Origin: Candidatus Gastranaerophilales bacterium
Lineage (GTDB): Bacteria > Cyanobacteriota > Vampirovibrionia > Gastranaerophilales > Gastranaerophilaceae
DNA: 64,000 nucleotides
Direction of reading: 5' to 3'
NCBI GenBank assembly: GCA_944324475.1
Contig: CALUWK010000001.1
Location: 62,001-126,000 of the forward strand
A program made the translations under genes and the position numbers. The notes below the pieces were generated by a model. The model ran no database searches, was not told the origin of the DNA, and was given only the letters and a program-made list of their open reading frames with translations. Positions 34,503-43,927 of the stretch are shown here, in pieces; position 1 is the stretch's first letter, and every line of letters starts with the position of its first letter.

Positions 34503-35069
34503 ATGACTGAATCAGTAAATAAAATGTTTGATTTAATAGATGATTTAAGTACGTTGTGTGATGATGGTATACCGATTTTTCCTGGTCGTATGATTGTTAA
34601 TACTAAAGAACTTTATAAAATCGTTAATGCTTTTCCTAATGCAATTTCTGATGAAATTCAAGATGCAAGAATAATTTTGAAGAAAAAAGATGAAATTATC
34701 CAAGATGCAAAACTTAAAGCAGAAAGAATTATTCAGGATGCTGAAAATGAAAGATATAAACTTTTAAATGAGTCCAGTTTGAATAAAGCAATGGAAGAAC
34801 ATGCCGAAAAATTTAGACAGACAGTTTTTGAAGAATGTCAACAAATAAAAATGGCTGCTTTTAATGAAGCTCAAGAGCTTAGGCTTAATGCTAAAAATGA
34901 TTCAATTAGAATGAAAGAAGAATCTCAAGAGTATGCGCAGGCGCTTTTAAATAATTTAGAGCAAGATTTAAATAGATTGTACCAAGTTGTTATGAATGGT
35001 CAACAAAGACTTCAAGAAATGAAATCTAATGATTCTATCCAACAGATGGGTATGGAGCAACATAAATAG
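34503..35069 (+). CDS. Coiled-coil, ATPase-associated-like protein encoded with coaD
   Basis: The 188-aa protein begins with a short conserved-looking region (LIDDLSTLCDDGIPIFPGRMIVNTKELYKIV) and continues as a long Ala/Glu/Lys/Gln-rich helix from about residue 55 to 175 (KLKAERIIQDAENERY and similar). This resembles the ATP synthase b/E-subunit-like or DivIVA-like proteins often encoded beside coaD. Its function is unknown; a scaffold role is likely from the coiled coil. It starts 1 nt after the coaD stop and its 3' end overlaps the small convergent ORF 35035-35205. Confidence 0.7.
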   Translation: MTESVNKMFDLIDDLSTLCDDGIPIFPGRMIVNTKELYKIVNAFPNAISDEIQDARIILKKKDEIIQDAKLKAERIIQDAENERYKLLNESSLNKAMEEHAEKFRQTVFEECQQIKMAAFNEAQELRLNAKNDSIRMKEESQEYAQALLNNLEQDLNRLYQVVMNGQQRLQEMKSNDSIQQMGMEQHK

Positions 35070-35205
35070 TTTCAGGGTGATTAGAATTTGACAGTATTAT
35101 TTCTTTATATTCATTTTTGTTAAAATCTATACCCCAGTTTTTTGTGTTTAATTTTTTGTATTTCATTTTTTTCTTTTTGATTGAATTGGGGCGCATATCT
35201 TTCAT
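35035..35205 (-). CDS. Small basic protein, 56 aa, translationally coupled to the AMIN-like gene
   Basis: The ATG shares a base with the stop of the upstream gene (TAATG), a common sign of coupled translation, and AAAGAGG lies about 13 nt before it. The product is Lys/Asn rich (MRPNSIKKKKMKYKKLN) with an IYVAPYPSVG tail and no membrane helix. Its last 35 nt overlap the 3' end of the coaD-linked coiled-coil gene on the other strand. No family recognised. Confidence 0.5.
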   Translation of the reverse strand: MKDMRPNSIKKKKMKYKKLNTKNWGIDFNKNEYKEIILSNSNHPETIYVAPYPSVG

Positions 35206-36977
35206 TACATTACAACCTCTTTAATCATGGTTGACTTTGTAACTTTAATTAGCATTTTTGTTTTATCAACTTTTACAATGAAAGTTGCAGTTTTATCGGT
35301 TTTTTCAGACATTCTAAATTTTATATTGTAGTTTTCTAATTTTGGTGTTTTGAAGTTGTGAAGTGCAAAAACATCATCGAATATATAGCCCAACAGATTA
35401 ATGTTATCGTTATATGAAACACACATAAAACCTCTTTCGGGGGCAATTTCAACACTTGATAAAACTTCAGGTTCTTTTGTTATTTCATTAGGTATTTGTT
35501 TTTGTAATTGTGGTTTAATTTCTTCTTTTAGAATAGGCGACGTAACACTTTGTTTTATTTCTTTGGTTTTAAGGTCAATTTGTTCTGATTCTCGCGGAGT
35601 AATTTCAATGAAACTGTCTTCTTTTAATATCTTTTGAATAATGTCATATTCTGATTCTTGAGTTCCTACTTTTGAGTTTTTTGTCGTTCCGTATGGTTCT
35701 ACTTCTGCTCGTTTATAGTTATCTCTTAAATCAGGTTCGTAGCTTGATAATTCATAATTTCTTTTGATAGCAGATGTTGCAGGATCGCAAAAGCCTGTTT
35801 GTTTTACACTTTTATCAAAAATAAAGTATTGTCCATTGTTTGGAGTTTGATGTGAACTTTCATCAGGTTTTTTGAAGGTTAAGTTTGATTTTTCGTTTTT
35901 TTCTATTAAATCTGCTTTATTTTTTAGTCTGGGTTGAGGAGTTTTTCTTGTTAATATCAATAGCATTATAATAAAACTTATAATACCCGCAAGAGCCATT
36001 AGTAAGATGTCTCGTATACTTAAGCCATATTCTTTTAGTTTATTTTTAAAACTTATTTTGTAAGCAAATATTTTTTGTTTTATGGAAGATAATTTGCTTT
36101 TTGTAGCTATAAGGTAGTCGTATAAATCTTTTTTAGGTTCTTTTATATTTTGATTTTCATCTGCTAAAAGCTCATTCTCCGTATATTTTTCTATGGAGTT
36201 TGTATTTTCTGTTTCAAGGTTTGTTTCGTTTTCGCTTGTTTTTTCTTGAATTTCTTCTGTTTTATTTGATTCGATTGGATTTTCTTTTTTTATTTCTTGA
36301 TTTTGATTATTGATTTTAGGAGTTTGTATATTTGTTTTTTCAATTTTTTTTATTGTTTCTTTTTTTTGAGTCGTTATTGTTGTTGATTTTACTGTTTTTG
36401 ATTTATTTTCATTTTTAGCAGTTTTTGTTTTGTTTGTTGATTCAGATAAATTTTCTTTTATCTTTGCTTTTTGAAAAGCCACATTTTTTTTTTGATTATT
36501 AGTCGTTTGAGTGATTGTTGATGCTTTTGGAGTTATTTTTTGTGAATTTGATGCTACTTCATCTGTAAGCTTAGAAGCTGCTTGCGCATTGTTTTTTATT
36601 GCTACTTTAAAATTAAGAGGTTTTGTTGTATTTATATTTATTTTTGTGTATCCGTTATTAATATCGGCTCCTGCATATTGAAACACTTTTGCATCAACAT
36701 TTCTTATATCAGAGGTGTTAAAAGAAGTTAAAGTAGCCGAGTTTTTTGTTTCAGGTAGTAAGATATAGTAGTTTAGATCACTTTTTTTTATTATTTTAAC
36801 TGGTTCGGAAAATTTCTTAGATGTATACAAGTTTACATTATATGAATTTTCGCTTGTTTTTGTAAGTTCAATTTTTGTTAAAGAATTTTTATATTCATTA
36901 TCAATGGCATTTGCAGCGTTCAGCAATAAAAATATTGTAAATATAGGAATTGAAATTCTTGATAAAATTCTATTCAC
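35205..36977 (-). CDS. Exported, membrane-anchored protein with N-terminal AMIN-like domain and disordered linker, 590 aa
   Basis: The N-terminus is a signal or anchor (RISIPIFTIFLLLNAANA). Residues 25-125 have an AMIN-like beta pattern (SYNVNLYTSKKFSEPVKIIKKSDLNYYILLPE), as found in peptidoglycan- or pilus-associated proteins. A long Lys/Thr/Asn/Glu-rich linker (about 130-320) follows, then a membrane helix ILLMALAGIISFIIMLLIL near 325-343, another disordered stretch and a small C-terminal domain (GFMCVSYNDNINLLGYIFDDVFALHNF). AMIN plus this layout recalls PilQ- or FimV-type envelope proteins, but no secretin or LysM is seen. The start is GTG with AAGGA about 9 nt upstream. Confidence 0.65.
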   Translation of the reverse strand: MNRILSRISIPIFTIFLLLNAANAIDNEYKNSLTKIELTKTSENSYNVNLYTSKKFSEPVKIIKKSDLNYYILLPETKNSATLTSFNTSDIRNVDAKVFQYAGADINNGYTKININTTKPLNFKVAIKNNAQAASKLTDEVASNSQKITPKASTITQTTNNQKKNVAFQKAKIKENLSESTNKTKTAKNENKSKTVKSTTITTQKKETIKKIEKTNIQTPKINNQNQEIKKENPIESNKTEEIQEKTSENETNLETENTNSIEKYTENELLADENQNIKEPKKDLYDYLIATKSKLSSIKQKIFAYKISFKNKLKEYGLSIRDILLMALAGIISFIIMLLILTRKTPQPRLKNKADLIEKNEKSNLTFKKPDESSHQTPNNGQYFIFDKSVKQTGFCDPATSAIKRNYELSSYEPDLRDNYKRAEVEPYGTTKNSKVGTQESEYDIIQKILKEDSFIEITPRESEQIDLKTKEIKQSVTSPILKEEIKPQLQKQIPNEITKEPEVLSSVEIAPERGFMCVSYNDNINLLGYIFDDVFALHNFKTPKLENYNIKFRMSEKTDKTATFIVKVDKTKMLIKVTKSTMIKEVVM

Positions 36978-37060
36978 TTTTACTATCCTTTTATTTTTAA
37001 TTTATAATTATTAATATTATAGTATAAATATAGATTATTGTAAAAGAAGTAAATTGTCTA

Positions 37061-37981
37061 ATGAAAAAAATAATTGAAAAAGATGATAAAAAAATTTTTA
37101 AATCCGGCATAGTGGCTCTTGTGGCTCGTCCAAATGTCGGAAAATCAACTCTTTTGAATAAAATTTTAGGTCAGAAAGTGGCTATAGCCACTTCTTTAAA
37201 ACAAACTACAAGAAAAAACCTTAAGGGTGTTTATACTGATAGTAATTCGCAAATTATTATAATAGATACTCCAGGGGTTCATAAACCAATAAATGAACTT
37301 GGAAGATATTTGTCTGAACAATCAAAAAGTGCTTTAGATAGTGTGGATTTGATTTTGTTTATGGTTGATGTCACTGAGCAGTGTGGTCCGGGGGATAAAT
37401 GGATATATGAGAATTATATAAAAAATTCTAAATCTCAGGTTTTACTCGTTTTAAATAAGGTCGATTTAATTAAGGATATAAATAAAAGAGAGCTGAATCT
37501 TTTTTCTTATAAAAAAATGTTTTGTGATAATGTGGATTCCATAAAAATAAGCGCTAAAACCGGAAGAAATGTTAACGATTTAATTGATAAAATTAAAAAT
37601 CATATTTCTGTTGGTGAAAAGTTTTATGATGATGATATAATTTGTGATTCAAACATGCGTGAAATTGCAGGTGAAATTATCAGAGAAAAAATAATTTTGA
37701 ATACAAAAGATGAAGTTCCTCATAGCGTGGCTGTTTTGGTTGATGATTATATTGAACAAGAAAAAATAGACAAGATTACAGCGAGAATAGTTGTAAATAG
37801 TGAGAGTCAAAAGGGCATTTTGATAGGCAAAAATGGCTCAATGTTAAAAAATATCGGAAAAGAAGCCAGGATTGAGTTAGAAAAAATATTAGGAAAAAAA
37901 GTTTACTTAAAGCTTTTTGTAAAAGTTCAGAAAAATTGGTTAAAAGATAAAGCTATTATTAAGGATTTTGGATATAATTAG
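37061..37981 (+). CDS. era: GTPase Era
   Basis: The 306-aa protein has all Era features. G1 is ARPNVGKST, G2 lies in KQTTRKNL, G3 is DTPG within IIIIDTPGVHKP, and G4 is NKVD. A C-terminal KH domain (about 225-300) has the signature GILIGKNGSMLKNIGKEARIE in pieces and ends LFVKVQKNWLKD, typical of Era. Era binds the 3' end of 16S rRNA during 30S maturation and couples growth to division. The N-terminus carries about 13 extra residues. The 3' end overlaps the stop of the convergent permease by 4 nt. Confidence 0.96.
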   Translation: MKKIIEKDDKKIFKSGIVALVARPNVGKSTLLNKILGQKVAIATSLKQTTRKNLKGVYTDSNSQIIIIDTPGVHKPINELGRYLSEQSKSALDSVDLILFMVDVTEQCGPGDKWIYENYIKNSKSQVLLVLNKVDLIKDINKRELNLFSYKKMFCDNVDSIKISAKTGRNVNDLIDKIKNHISVGEKFYDDDIICDSNMREIAGEIIREKIILNTKDEVPHSVAVLVDDYIEQEKIDKITARIVVNSESQKGILIGKNGSMLKNIGKEARIELEKILGKKVYLKLFVKVQKNWLKDKAIIKDFGYN

Positions 37982-38814
37982 CCTTTTACGGCTCCTTCGG
38001 TTGAGCCTGAAATAAAATATTTTTGAAGTGCAAGAAAAAATACCATAATAGGTATAATGCTAATTATTGATCCTGCTGCAACAAGCCTGTAGTCTGAACT
38101 AAATGCACTTGAGAGGTTGTTTATTCCGACAGGAAGAGTAAATAATTTTTCATTGGTTAGTACTATGCTTGGCCATAAAAATTCTCCCCAAGAACCGATA
38201 AAAGTGAATATTGCAAGAAGTGCAACGGATGGTTTTATCATAGGAAGTAATAATTTAAAAAATATTTGAAAAGAATTGCAGCCATCTATAATAGCACTTT
38301 CTTCTATTTCTTTTGGTATTGTTAAAAATGCTTGTCTTAAAAGAAATATTCCAAAAGCATTGACTGCAAAGGGCATAATTAAACCTAAATATCCTGCTAA
38401 TATTGAATAATTGTCAATTAAATGTAGTTTAAGTGTAATTATATATACCGGAAGCATTATTGTTTGAAAAGGTACCATTATTGTTGCGAGTATTGCAAAA
38501 AAAGCAATTTTCTTACCTTTAAATTCCATTCTCGCTAAGGGGTATGCAGCAAGAGCAGAAAGTATTACATTTAATATAACTGTTGAAGAAGCCACAATAA
38601 AGCTATTTATGACATACCGTACTATTGGAACAAGTTTTAAAACTTCTTTAAAATTATTTAGTGTAAAGTCTTTTGGTATAAAAATCGGAGGGTAAGCAAA
38701 AATATTTTCACATCTTCCTTTGAGCGCAGTGGATAATAGCCATAAAAAGGGTACTAAAGAAAGTATGCAAATGAAAATTAGAATTATATGAGTAATTATG
38801 TTTTTTATTTTCAT
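37978..38814 (-). CDS. ABC transporter permease, carbohydrate type (MalG/UgpE-like)
   Basis: The 278-aa protein has six membrane segments and the EAA loop EESAIIDGCNSFQIFFKLLLPMIKP (given in pieces: ESAIIDGCNS, LLLPMIKP) that contacts the ATPase. It ends in YFISGSTEGAVKG, the standard terminus of MalG/UgpE-type CUT1 permeases. It imports a sugar or glycerol-phosphate with the partner permease upstream; start and stop overlap as ATGA. No solute-binding protein or ATP-binding subunit is encoded nearby, so these must be elsewhere, as is common where one shared ATPase serves several importers. Confidence 0.92.
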   Translation of the reverse strand: MKIKNIITHIILIFICILSLVPFLWLLSTALKGRCENIFAYPPIFIPKDFTLNNFKEVLKLVPIVRYVINSFIVASSTVILNVILSALAAYPLARMEFKGKKIAFFAILATIMVPFQTIMLPVYIITLKLHLIDNYSILAGYLGLIMPFAVNAFGIFLLRQAFLTIPKEIEESAIIDGCNSFQIFFKLLLPMIKPSVALLAIFTFIGSWGEFLWPSIVLTNEKLFTLPVGINNLSSAFSSDYRLVAAGSIISIIPIMVFFLALQKYFISGSTEGAVKG

Positions 38815-39680
38815 ATTTTGTATTTATCCTTTTCAAAAACAAAAATATTTAAAATTGAAAAACCCATAACTATAAAAAGTAATATAACCGCTCCTGCACT
38901 TGCGAGACCTAAATCAAGGTTTTCAAAAGCTTTTTCGTATATGTAATAAACTATTGTTTTTGTCGAATCAAGAGGTCCACCTTTTGTCATAACATATATT
39001 TCAACAAAAACTTTCAAAGCTGAAATTGAGCTTATAGTGCTGACTAATGCTATCATTGGCATTATGTGTGGAATTGTTACAAGCAAGTGTTTTTTTAAAC
39101 CTGTTGCGCCATCAACTTCTGCTGCTTCGTATAATTCTTTAGGTACACTCATTAAAGCACTTAAATATATCATCATGTAATATCCTATACCTTTAAAAAT
39201 GGTAACTATTGCAACGGATACCATGGAGACTTTTGGGTCAGAAAGCCAACCGATTGAATTATAACCTATTTTTTCAATAAAAAAATTTAAAAGTCCATTT
39301 GGTGCATAAAGCCATTTAAAGGCTATGGCAACTACTACTATAGAAATAATTACTGGAAGATAGATTATAATTTTATATATATTTTTGCATTTTATATTTT
39401 GGTTGATTAGAATTGCTAAAAATAAAGGGAAAATAACCAAAAATGGCACACATAAAATCAAAAAATAAAAAGTGTTAATTATAGTTTTTAAAAAAAGGGG
39501 TGATTTGATAAGTTCAAAGTAATTATTTAAAAAAACAAAATCGGGTGAATAAATATTTTTTGAATAACTAAAAAAGCTAAGCCAAATAGTATGGAAAAAT
39601 GGAATAAAGAAGAATACTAAAAGCACCGCAAAAGCGGGCAGTAAAAACAAATAGGCTCCGATATTTTTCTTTAAATCCAT
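38811..39680 (-). CDS. ABC transporter permease, carbohydrate type (MalF/UgpA-like)
   Basis: The 289-aa partner permease has the CUT1 start LFLLPAFAVLLVFFFIPFFHTIWLS in pieces, six helices and the EAA loop ELYEAAEVDGATGLKKHLLVTIPHI in pieces (EAAEVDGATG, TIPHIMP). Its TGA overlaps the ATG of the second permease. The pair forms the transmembrane channel for a sugar or polyol; substrate cannot be inferred without the binding protein. It diverges from the amidase gene with a 65-95-nt gap. Confidence 0.92.
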   Translation of the reverse strand: MDLKKNIGAYLFLLPAFAVLLVFFFIPFFHTIWLSFFSYSKNIYSPDFVFLNNYFELIKSPLFLKTIINTFYFLILCVPFLVIFPLFLAILINQNIKCKNIYKIIIYLPVIISIVVVAIAFKWLYAPNGLLNFFIEKIGYNSIGWLSDPKVSMVSVAIVTIFKGIGYYMMIYLSALMSVPKELYEAAEVDGATGLKKHLLVTIPHIMPMIALVSTISSISALKVFVEIYVMTKGGPLDSTKTIVYYIYEKAFENLDLGLASAGAVILLFIVMGFSILNIFVFEKDKYKI

Positions 39681-39775
39681 AAGTAAATACTATATTAATT
39701 CAAATAAAAATTCAACAATCCGTATTAGTTAATATTAAAAAGTTAATGCTAAAATTAAAGCATAAAGGAAAATCA

Positions 39776-41758
39776 TTGAAACTACGTAAACTGACAGCAA
39801 TTATATTATTTTTTTTAATGCTGGCGGTGCAGAGTGTACTTTGCAGTGCCTTTTGTGCTGAGAATTTGAAAATAAAAGATATAATTATTGATAATTCTGA
39901 TAGATTAATATACATAAGGGGGCAAGGAAGCTTTAAAGGAGCTCAGAGCGTTGTTTATGTGCCAAATTCTAATGTTAATAATTCCGTTAATTTAATTAAT
40001 AATGTCTCCGCATTTACGATAAGTTCACCGTATCGTTATGTAGTTGATATACCGAATTCAACTTTAATTGGTGCCAGCAGGAATTATAAGCTTCAAAATT
40101 CTGTAATTCAAAATGTTGCATTGAGTCAGTTTTCTGTTAATCCTAATGTGGTTAGAATTGTTTTTACGGTTTCTGGGCAGTCTGATTTATCAAAGTTTAG
40201 AACATATACAAACGGGTCAGATATAGTTGTTAAATATGCTTCATCAATTATTGATAATTCAATTCAATATAAATTTTATACTCCTGTTGGTGATTCTGAT
40301 AAGTCTTCATTATTGCAAAATACCTCTGCAACATTAGTTTATAATACCTCAAATGAGGTTATAGAAATAAATCCAAGACTTCAGACTAAATATTATTTAA
40401 GTCAGGTAAGTCAAAATTCAGATGGCTTAATTTTGAGGGGATTGGGTCAAATTTCAATGCAGAGAGCTACTTATAATTCTGATAATACAGTAGCAGAAGT
40501 TGTATTAGATAGTGCAGGGCTAGCGTCAAAGCTTGAAAATAAAACTTATAATATTCCAAGTTCAAATAAAATAAAAGGTACATTAACAATATCTAAATTG
40601 TCCGCAAAAAAAATCAAATTAACTCTTGAAAGTGATAATGTTCGTGATTTTCGTTTTGTTGTGTCTCCTGACGGACAAAGTCTTTTTGTATCTCACAGAA
40701 CGTATGTAATTAATACTGTTTTTTCAACGAATACTGCAAAAGTTAATTCCTATAAAATGACTAAAAATTCAAATGGCTATAATATTTTTGACATAGCATT
40801 TAATCAAGCGGTTACTTATGATGTTTTTGAGTTAAATGACAGTTTTTACTTAGATGTCAATAATTTGGGTGATTATAATACTTTGCTTTTTGAACAGATG
40901 CTAAAAACAAGTGATATAAAAGTTCAGGTGCTTAAAATATCTCAAGATAAAACTCGTTTCATTATTCCTATGGAGAATTTAAATTTTGCTTATGCAAATG
41001 TTGAAAGTAATGCTAAATCAATTAAATTATGTTTTAAAGAAAAGTCGGTTATTCCTGCGGTTAAAAATGAAATTTTAATTGCAGCGAAAAATGTTGAAAA
41101 AGAAATAAAAGATGAAAAGAAATCTCAAAATCTTAATGTAATATATATTCCAAAAGAAGAAGAAAAACCTGAAATTCAAAAACCTAAAAAGAAAAAAGAG
41201 CCACCTACAATAAGTTCAATGAAAAAAGTGGTACTCGATCCCGGCCATGGCGGGGTGGACAGTGGTGCAATAGGTGGTGGTTATTATGAAAAAACCTTAA
41301 ATCTTGCTGTTGCAAAATTGGTTAAGGAAAAGCTTGAGAAAAAAGATATACATGTTTATATGACCAGAACAAAGGATACAACAATGACCCTTGAAGATAG
41401 AGTTAATTATTCTAACGAATTAAGTCCTGATATATACGTTAGTATTCACACTAATTCAACGGTTAAAGAAGATTCGTTTGGTCTTGAAACTCATTATTAC
41501 AAGGATGATAGTTATGAGCTTGCTCAAAAAATTCACTCTGTTTTTGCAAGTGAAAAAAATCTAAAAAAATGGGAAACAAAAGACAGAGGTGTGATAAAAT
41601 CTTGTTTTTATGTTATAAATCATACAGAAGCACCAAGTGTTTTAATTGAAATGGGTTTTATTTCAAATCTTGAGGAAAGAGCTAAATTACTTAAAAAAGA
41701 TAGGCAAGAGCAAATTGCAGAGTCTATTGCAAAAGGTATATTGGAGTACTTAAAGTAA
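39776..41758 (+). CDS. AMIN-domain N-acetylmuramoyl-L-alanine amidase
   Basis: TTG at 39776 is chosen over the in-frame ATG at 39746 because AAAGGA lies 6-7 nt before it; the ATG has no ribosome site. The Sec signal is KLRKLTAIILFFLMLAVQSVLC. Two or three AMIN-like beta modules (about 30-430) lead to a Lys/Pro/Glu-rich hinge and an Amidase_3 domain (about 480-660). The zinc ligands and catalytic Glu are visible: LDPGHGG, YYEKTLN, SIHTN and LIEMGFISN. It cleaves the bond between MurNAc and L-Ala during cell separation, as AmiC does. murI begins immediately after its stop. Confidence 0.93.
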   Translation: MKLRKLTAIILFFLMLAVQSVLCSAFCAENLKIKDIIIDNSDRLIYIRGQGSFKGAQSVVYVPNSNVNNSVNLINNVSAFTISSPYRYVVDIPNSTLIGASRNYKLQNSVIQNVALSQFSVNPNVVRIVFTVSGQSDLSKFRTYTNGSDIVVKYASSIIDNSIQYKFYTPVGDSDKSSLLQNTSATLVYNTSNEVIEINPRLQTKYYLSQVSQNSDGLILRGLGQISMQRATYNSDNTVAEVVLDSAGLASKLENKTYNIPSSNKIKGTLTISKLSAKKIKLTLESDNVRDFRFVVSPDGQSLFVSHRTYVINTVFSTNTAKVNSYKMTKNSNGYNIFDIAFNQAVTYDVFELNDSFYLDVNNLGDYNTLLFEQMLKTSDIKVQVLKISQDKTRFIIPMENLNFAYANVESNAKSIKLCFKEKSVIPAVKNEILIAAKNVEKEIKDEKKSQNLNVIYIPKEEEKPEIQKPKKKKEPPTISSMKKVVLDPGHGGVDSGAIGGGYYEKTLNLAVAKLVKEKLEKKDIHVYMTRTKDTTMTLEDRVNYSNELSPDIYVSIHTNSTVKEDSFGLETHYYKDDSYELAQKIHSVFASEKNLKKWETKDRGVIKSCFYVINHTEAPSVLIEMGFISNLEERAKLLKKDRQEQIAESIAKGILEYLK

Positions 41759-42547
41759 ATGGAATATATCGGAATTTTAGATAGTGGAGTCGGAGGTCTA
41801 AGCGTATTATCGGAATTAGTTGCTATTATGCCAAAGGGTAAATTTTTGTATTTTGGTGATACAAAAAATATGCCTTATGGGACAAAGACTTTTGATGAAA
41901 TATATTTTTACACCAAGAAAATTTTAGAATTTTTTATTCAAAAAAATGTTAAAAATGTTGTTTTTGCTTGTAACACAACATCTGCTGTTGTGTATGATAA
42001 GCTAAGTGAGGAGTTTGATGGAATTTTAAAAATTTTTCCTTTAATTCAAACTGTAGTTAAAAAAGCGATAAGTAATTTAAAAGATAATGATACTATAGCT
42101 ATTTTTGCAACTCGTGCGACTATTAATTCAAAAAAATATGAAATAGAAATCAAGAAATATAATCCAAAAATTAATGTTGTAGAAATTGATTGTACGGGTT
42201 TTGTGGAGATAGTTGAAGAAAGGTTGTATGAAGATAAAAAATCTATAGATTTAATCAAGTCTAAAATGGATATAGTTAGAAATTCCGGTGCAAAAAAACT
42301 TGTTTTAGGTTGTACACACTATCCTTATTTAATTAATATATTTAAAAGCATTAATTCTGATATTGAATATTTTAACCCAGCAGGCTGTTTAGCGGAAGTT
42401 GTAAAGGAGAATATCAGAGTTGGAAGTGATTTTTATGAAAATAAGGGTAAGATTAAATTTTTTGTTTCAAAAAATCCGGAAGATTTTAGAAAAAATGCTG
42501 AGTTATTTTTTAATATTAAAGATGAAATTACTTTAGTTAATCAATAA
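41759..42547 (+). CDS. murI: Glutamate racemase
   Basis: The 262-aa protein has the family start IGILDSGVGGLSVL, GDTKNMPYG, the first catalytic Cys in FACNTTSA and the second in LGCTHYPYL. MurI makes D-glutamate for peptidoglycan. The ATG abuts the amidase stop codon, so the two peptidoglycan genes are one operon. The 3' end overlaps convergent glgC by 11 nt. Confidence 0.96.
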   Translation: MEYIGILDSGVGGLSVLSELVAIMPKGKFLYFGDTKNMPYGTKTFDEIYFYTKKILEFFIQKNVKNVVFACNTTSAVVYDKLSEEFDGILKIFPLIQTVVKKAISNLKDNDTIAIFATRATINSKKYEIEIKKYNPKINVVEIDCTGFVEIVEERLYEDKKSIDLIKSKMDIVRNSGAKKLVLGCTHYPYLINIFKSINSDIEYFNPAGCLAEVVKENIRVGSDFYENKGKIKFFVSKNPEDFRKNAELFFNIKDEITLVNQ

Positions 42548-43775
42548 TTGCACCTTTTGGTACTACTGTTATTCCTCCTTGCGATACATAAAAACCTCTT
42601 TTAGTGTCTTCTTCTTTGTTGTATCCTATTTCTGTGTAGGGTGGAATGTTTACGTTTTTATCGATAATTGCACGATTAATTTGAGAATGTCTGCCTATTG
42701 TAACATTTTCCATTAGAATTGAATCTACAACGCTAGAATAGCTGTTAATTCTAACATTTGGCGACAAAACACATCCTGAAATGCAACCTCCTGAAATTAT
42801 GCATCCTTCTGAAACCAAAGAGTTCTTTGCAACTCCAACTCTTTCATCCTCGTCCCAAATGAATTTTGCAGGTGGAAAATTATAATTGTATGTTCTTAAT
42901 GGCCATTGTTGTGAGTATAAATTAAGTTCGGGAGAATATGCTAATAAATCCATATTTGCCATAAAATAACTGTCTACATTTCCAACATCTCTCCAATAAC
43001 CTTGTTCAGCTGGAAGCATTCCTTGAAAGGTATTTGAGCTAAAATTATAAATATATATTTTGGAGTTATTTTTTAGCATATTTGGAATAATGTTTTTGCC
43101 GAAATCATGGCTTGAATCTTCGTCAAATGCATCATATTCAAGTTCTTCAATTAGTTTTTCGGGTTTGAAGATGTAATTTCCCATTGAAGCGAGGCATTTT
43201 GTGGGGTCGTTGGGAATATGTTTTGGTTTTGTTTTAGGTTTTTCGATGAAATTTTGTAATCTCCAATTTTCATCTACTTCAATAATTCCATATTCACCAG
43301 CAAGTTCAATAGGTATTGCAATGGAAGATATAGTTAAATCGGCATTTTTTTGAATGTGATAGTCAAGCATTTGGCGAACATCCATTTTATAAATATGGTC
43401 TCCTCCAAAAACACAAACGTGGCTATAGTTTTCGTCTGTTATTTGGTTTTTATTTTGATAAATTGCATCGGCAGTTCCTTTGTACCAGTTGCCATCAGTC
43501 CTCATTTGTGCAGGAACGAGATCAACGTATTGGTCTATTGAGGGACATAAATTCCACCCTCTTGAAATATGTTTGTTTAGGGAATCAGATTTGTATTGTG
43601 TTAAGATTTTTATTTTATAAAATCCCGAGTTAACAAAATTGTTTAAAACAAAATCAATAATTCTGTATCTTCCACCAAATGGAACAGCAGGTTTTGCGCG
43701 GTCTTTAGTTAAAGGATAAAGTCGTTTTCCTTGTCCGCCTGCTAAAATCATTGCTAAAACCTGATTATGATACAT
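42537..43775 (-). CDS. glgC: Glucose-1-phosphate adenylyltransferase
   Basis: The 412-aa protein carries MILAGGQGKRLYPLT, KPAVPFGGRYRIIDF, the GTADAIYQN substrate motif, FGGDHIYKMD and FIEKPK, followed by a C-terminal left-handed beta-helix (from about 300). It forms ADP-glucose, the committed step in glycogen synthesis. With the GH57 branching-type enzyme at 1-285 it shows that the cell builds alpha-glucan. The gene is alone, between convergent murI and the divergent CooC-like operon. Confidence 0.95.
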   Translation of the reverse strand: MYHNQVLAMILAGGQGKRLYPLTKDRAKPAVPFGGRYRIIDFVLNNFVNSGFYKIKILTQYKSDSLNKHISRGWNLCPSIDQYVDLVPAQMRTDGNWYKGTADAIYQNKNQITDENYSHVCVFGGDHIYKMDVRQMLDYHIQKNADLTISSIAIPIELAGEYGIIEVDENWRLQNFIEKPKTKPKHIPNDPTKCLASMGNYIFKPEKLIEELEYDAFDEDSSHDFGKNIIPNMLKNNSKIYIYNFSSNTFQGMLPAEQGYWRDVGNVDSYFMANMDLLAYSPELNLYSQQWPLRTYNYNFPPAKFIWDEDERVGVAKNSLVSEGCIISGGCISGCVLSPNVRINSYSSVVDSILMENVTIGRHSQINRAIIDKNVNIPPYTEIGYNKEEDTKRGFYVSQGGITVVPKGAIID

Positions 43776-43927
43776 GATATTACCTATTTACTTACGTTAT
43801 TATTTTACTTTTTGGGATAATTAAATACAATAATTCAAATATATGTATTTTGGAGTAATTATTTTTTTATCATTTTAACTAAGAGAATTTTGTTGTACAA
43901 TTTTTATGTAGTTGAATAAGGGGCTTT

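Noticed and set aside
37061-37981. Era G1 motif starting with Ala (ARPNVGKS) as a sign of inactivation
   Set aside because: Ala or Gly both occur at the first position of the P-loop consensus; the rest of the G motifs are intact.
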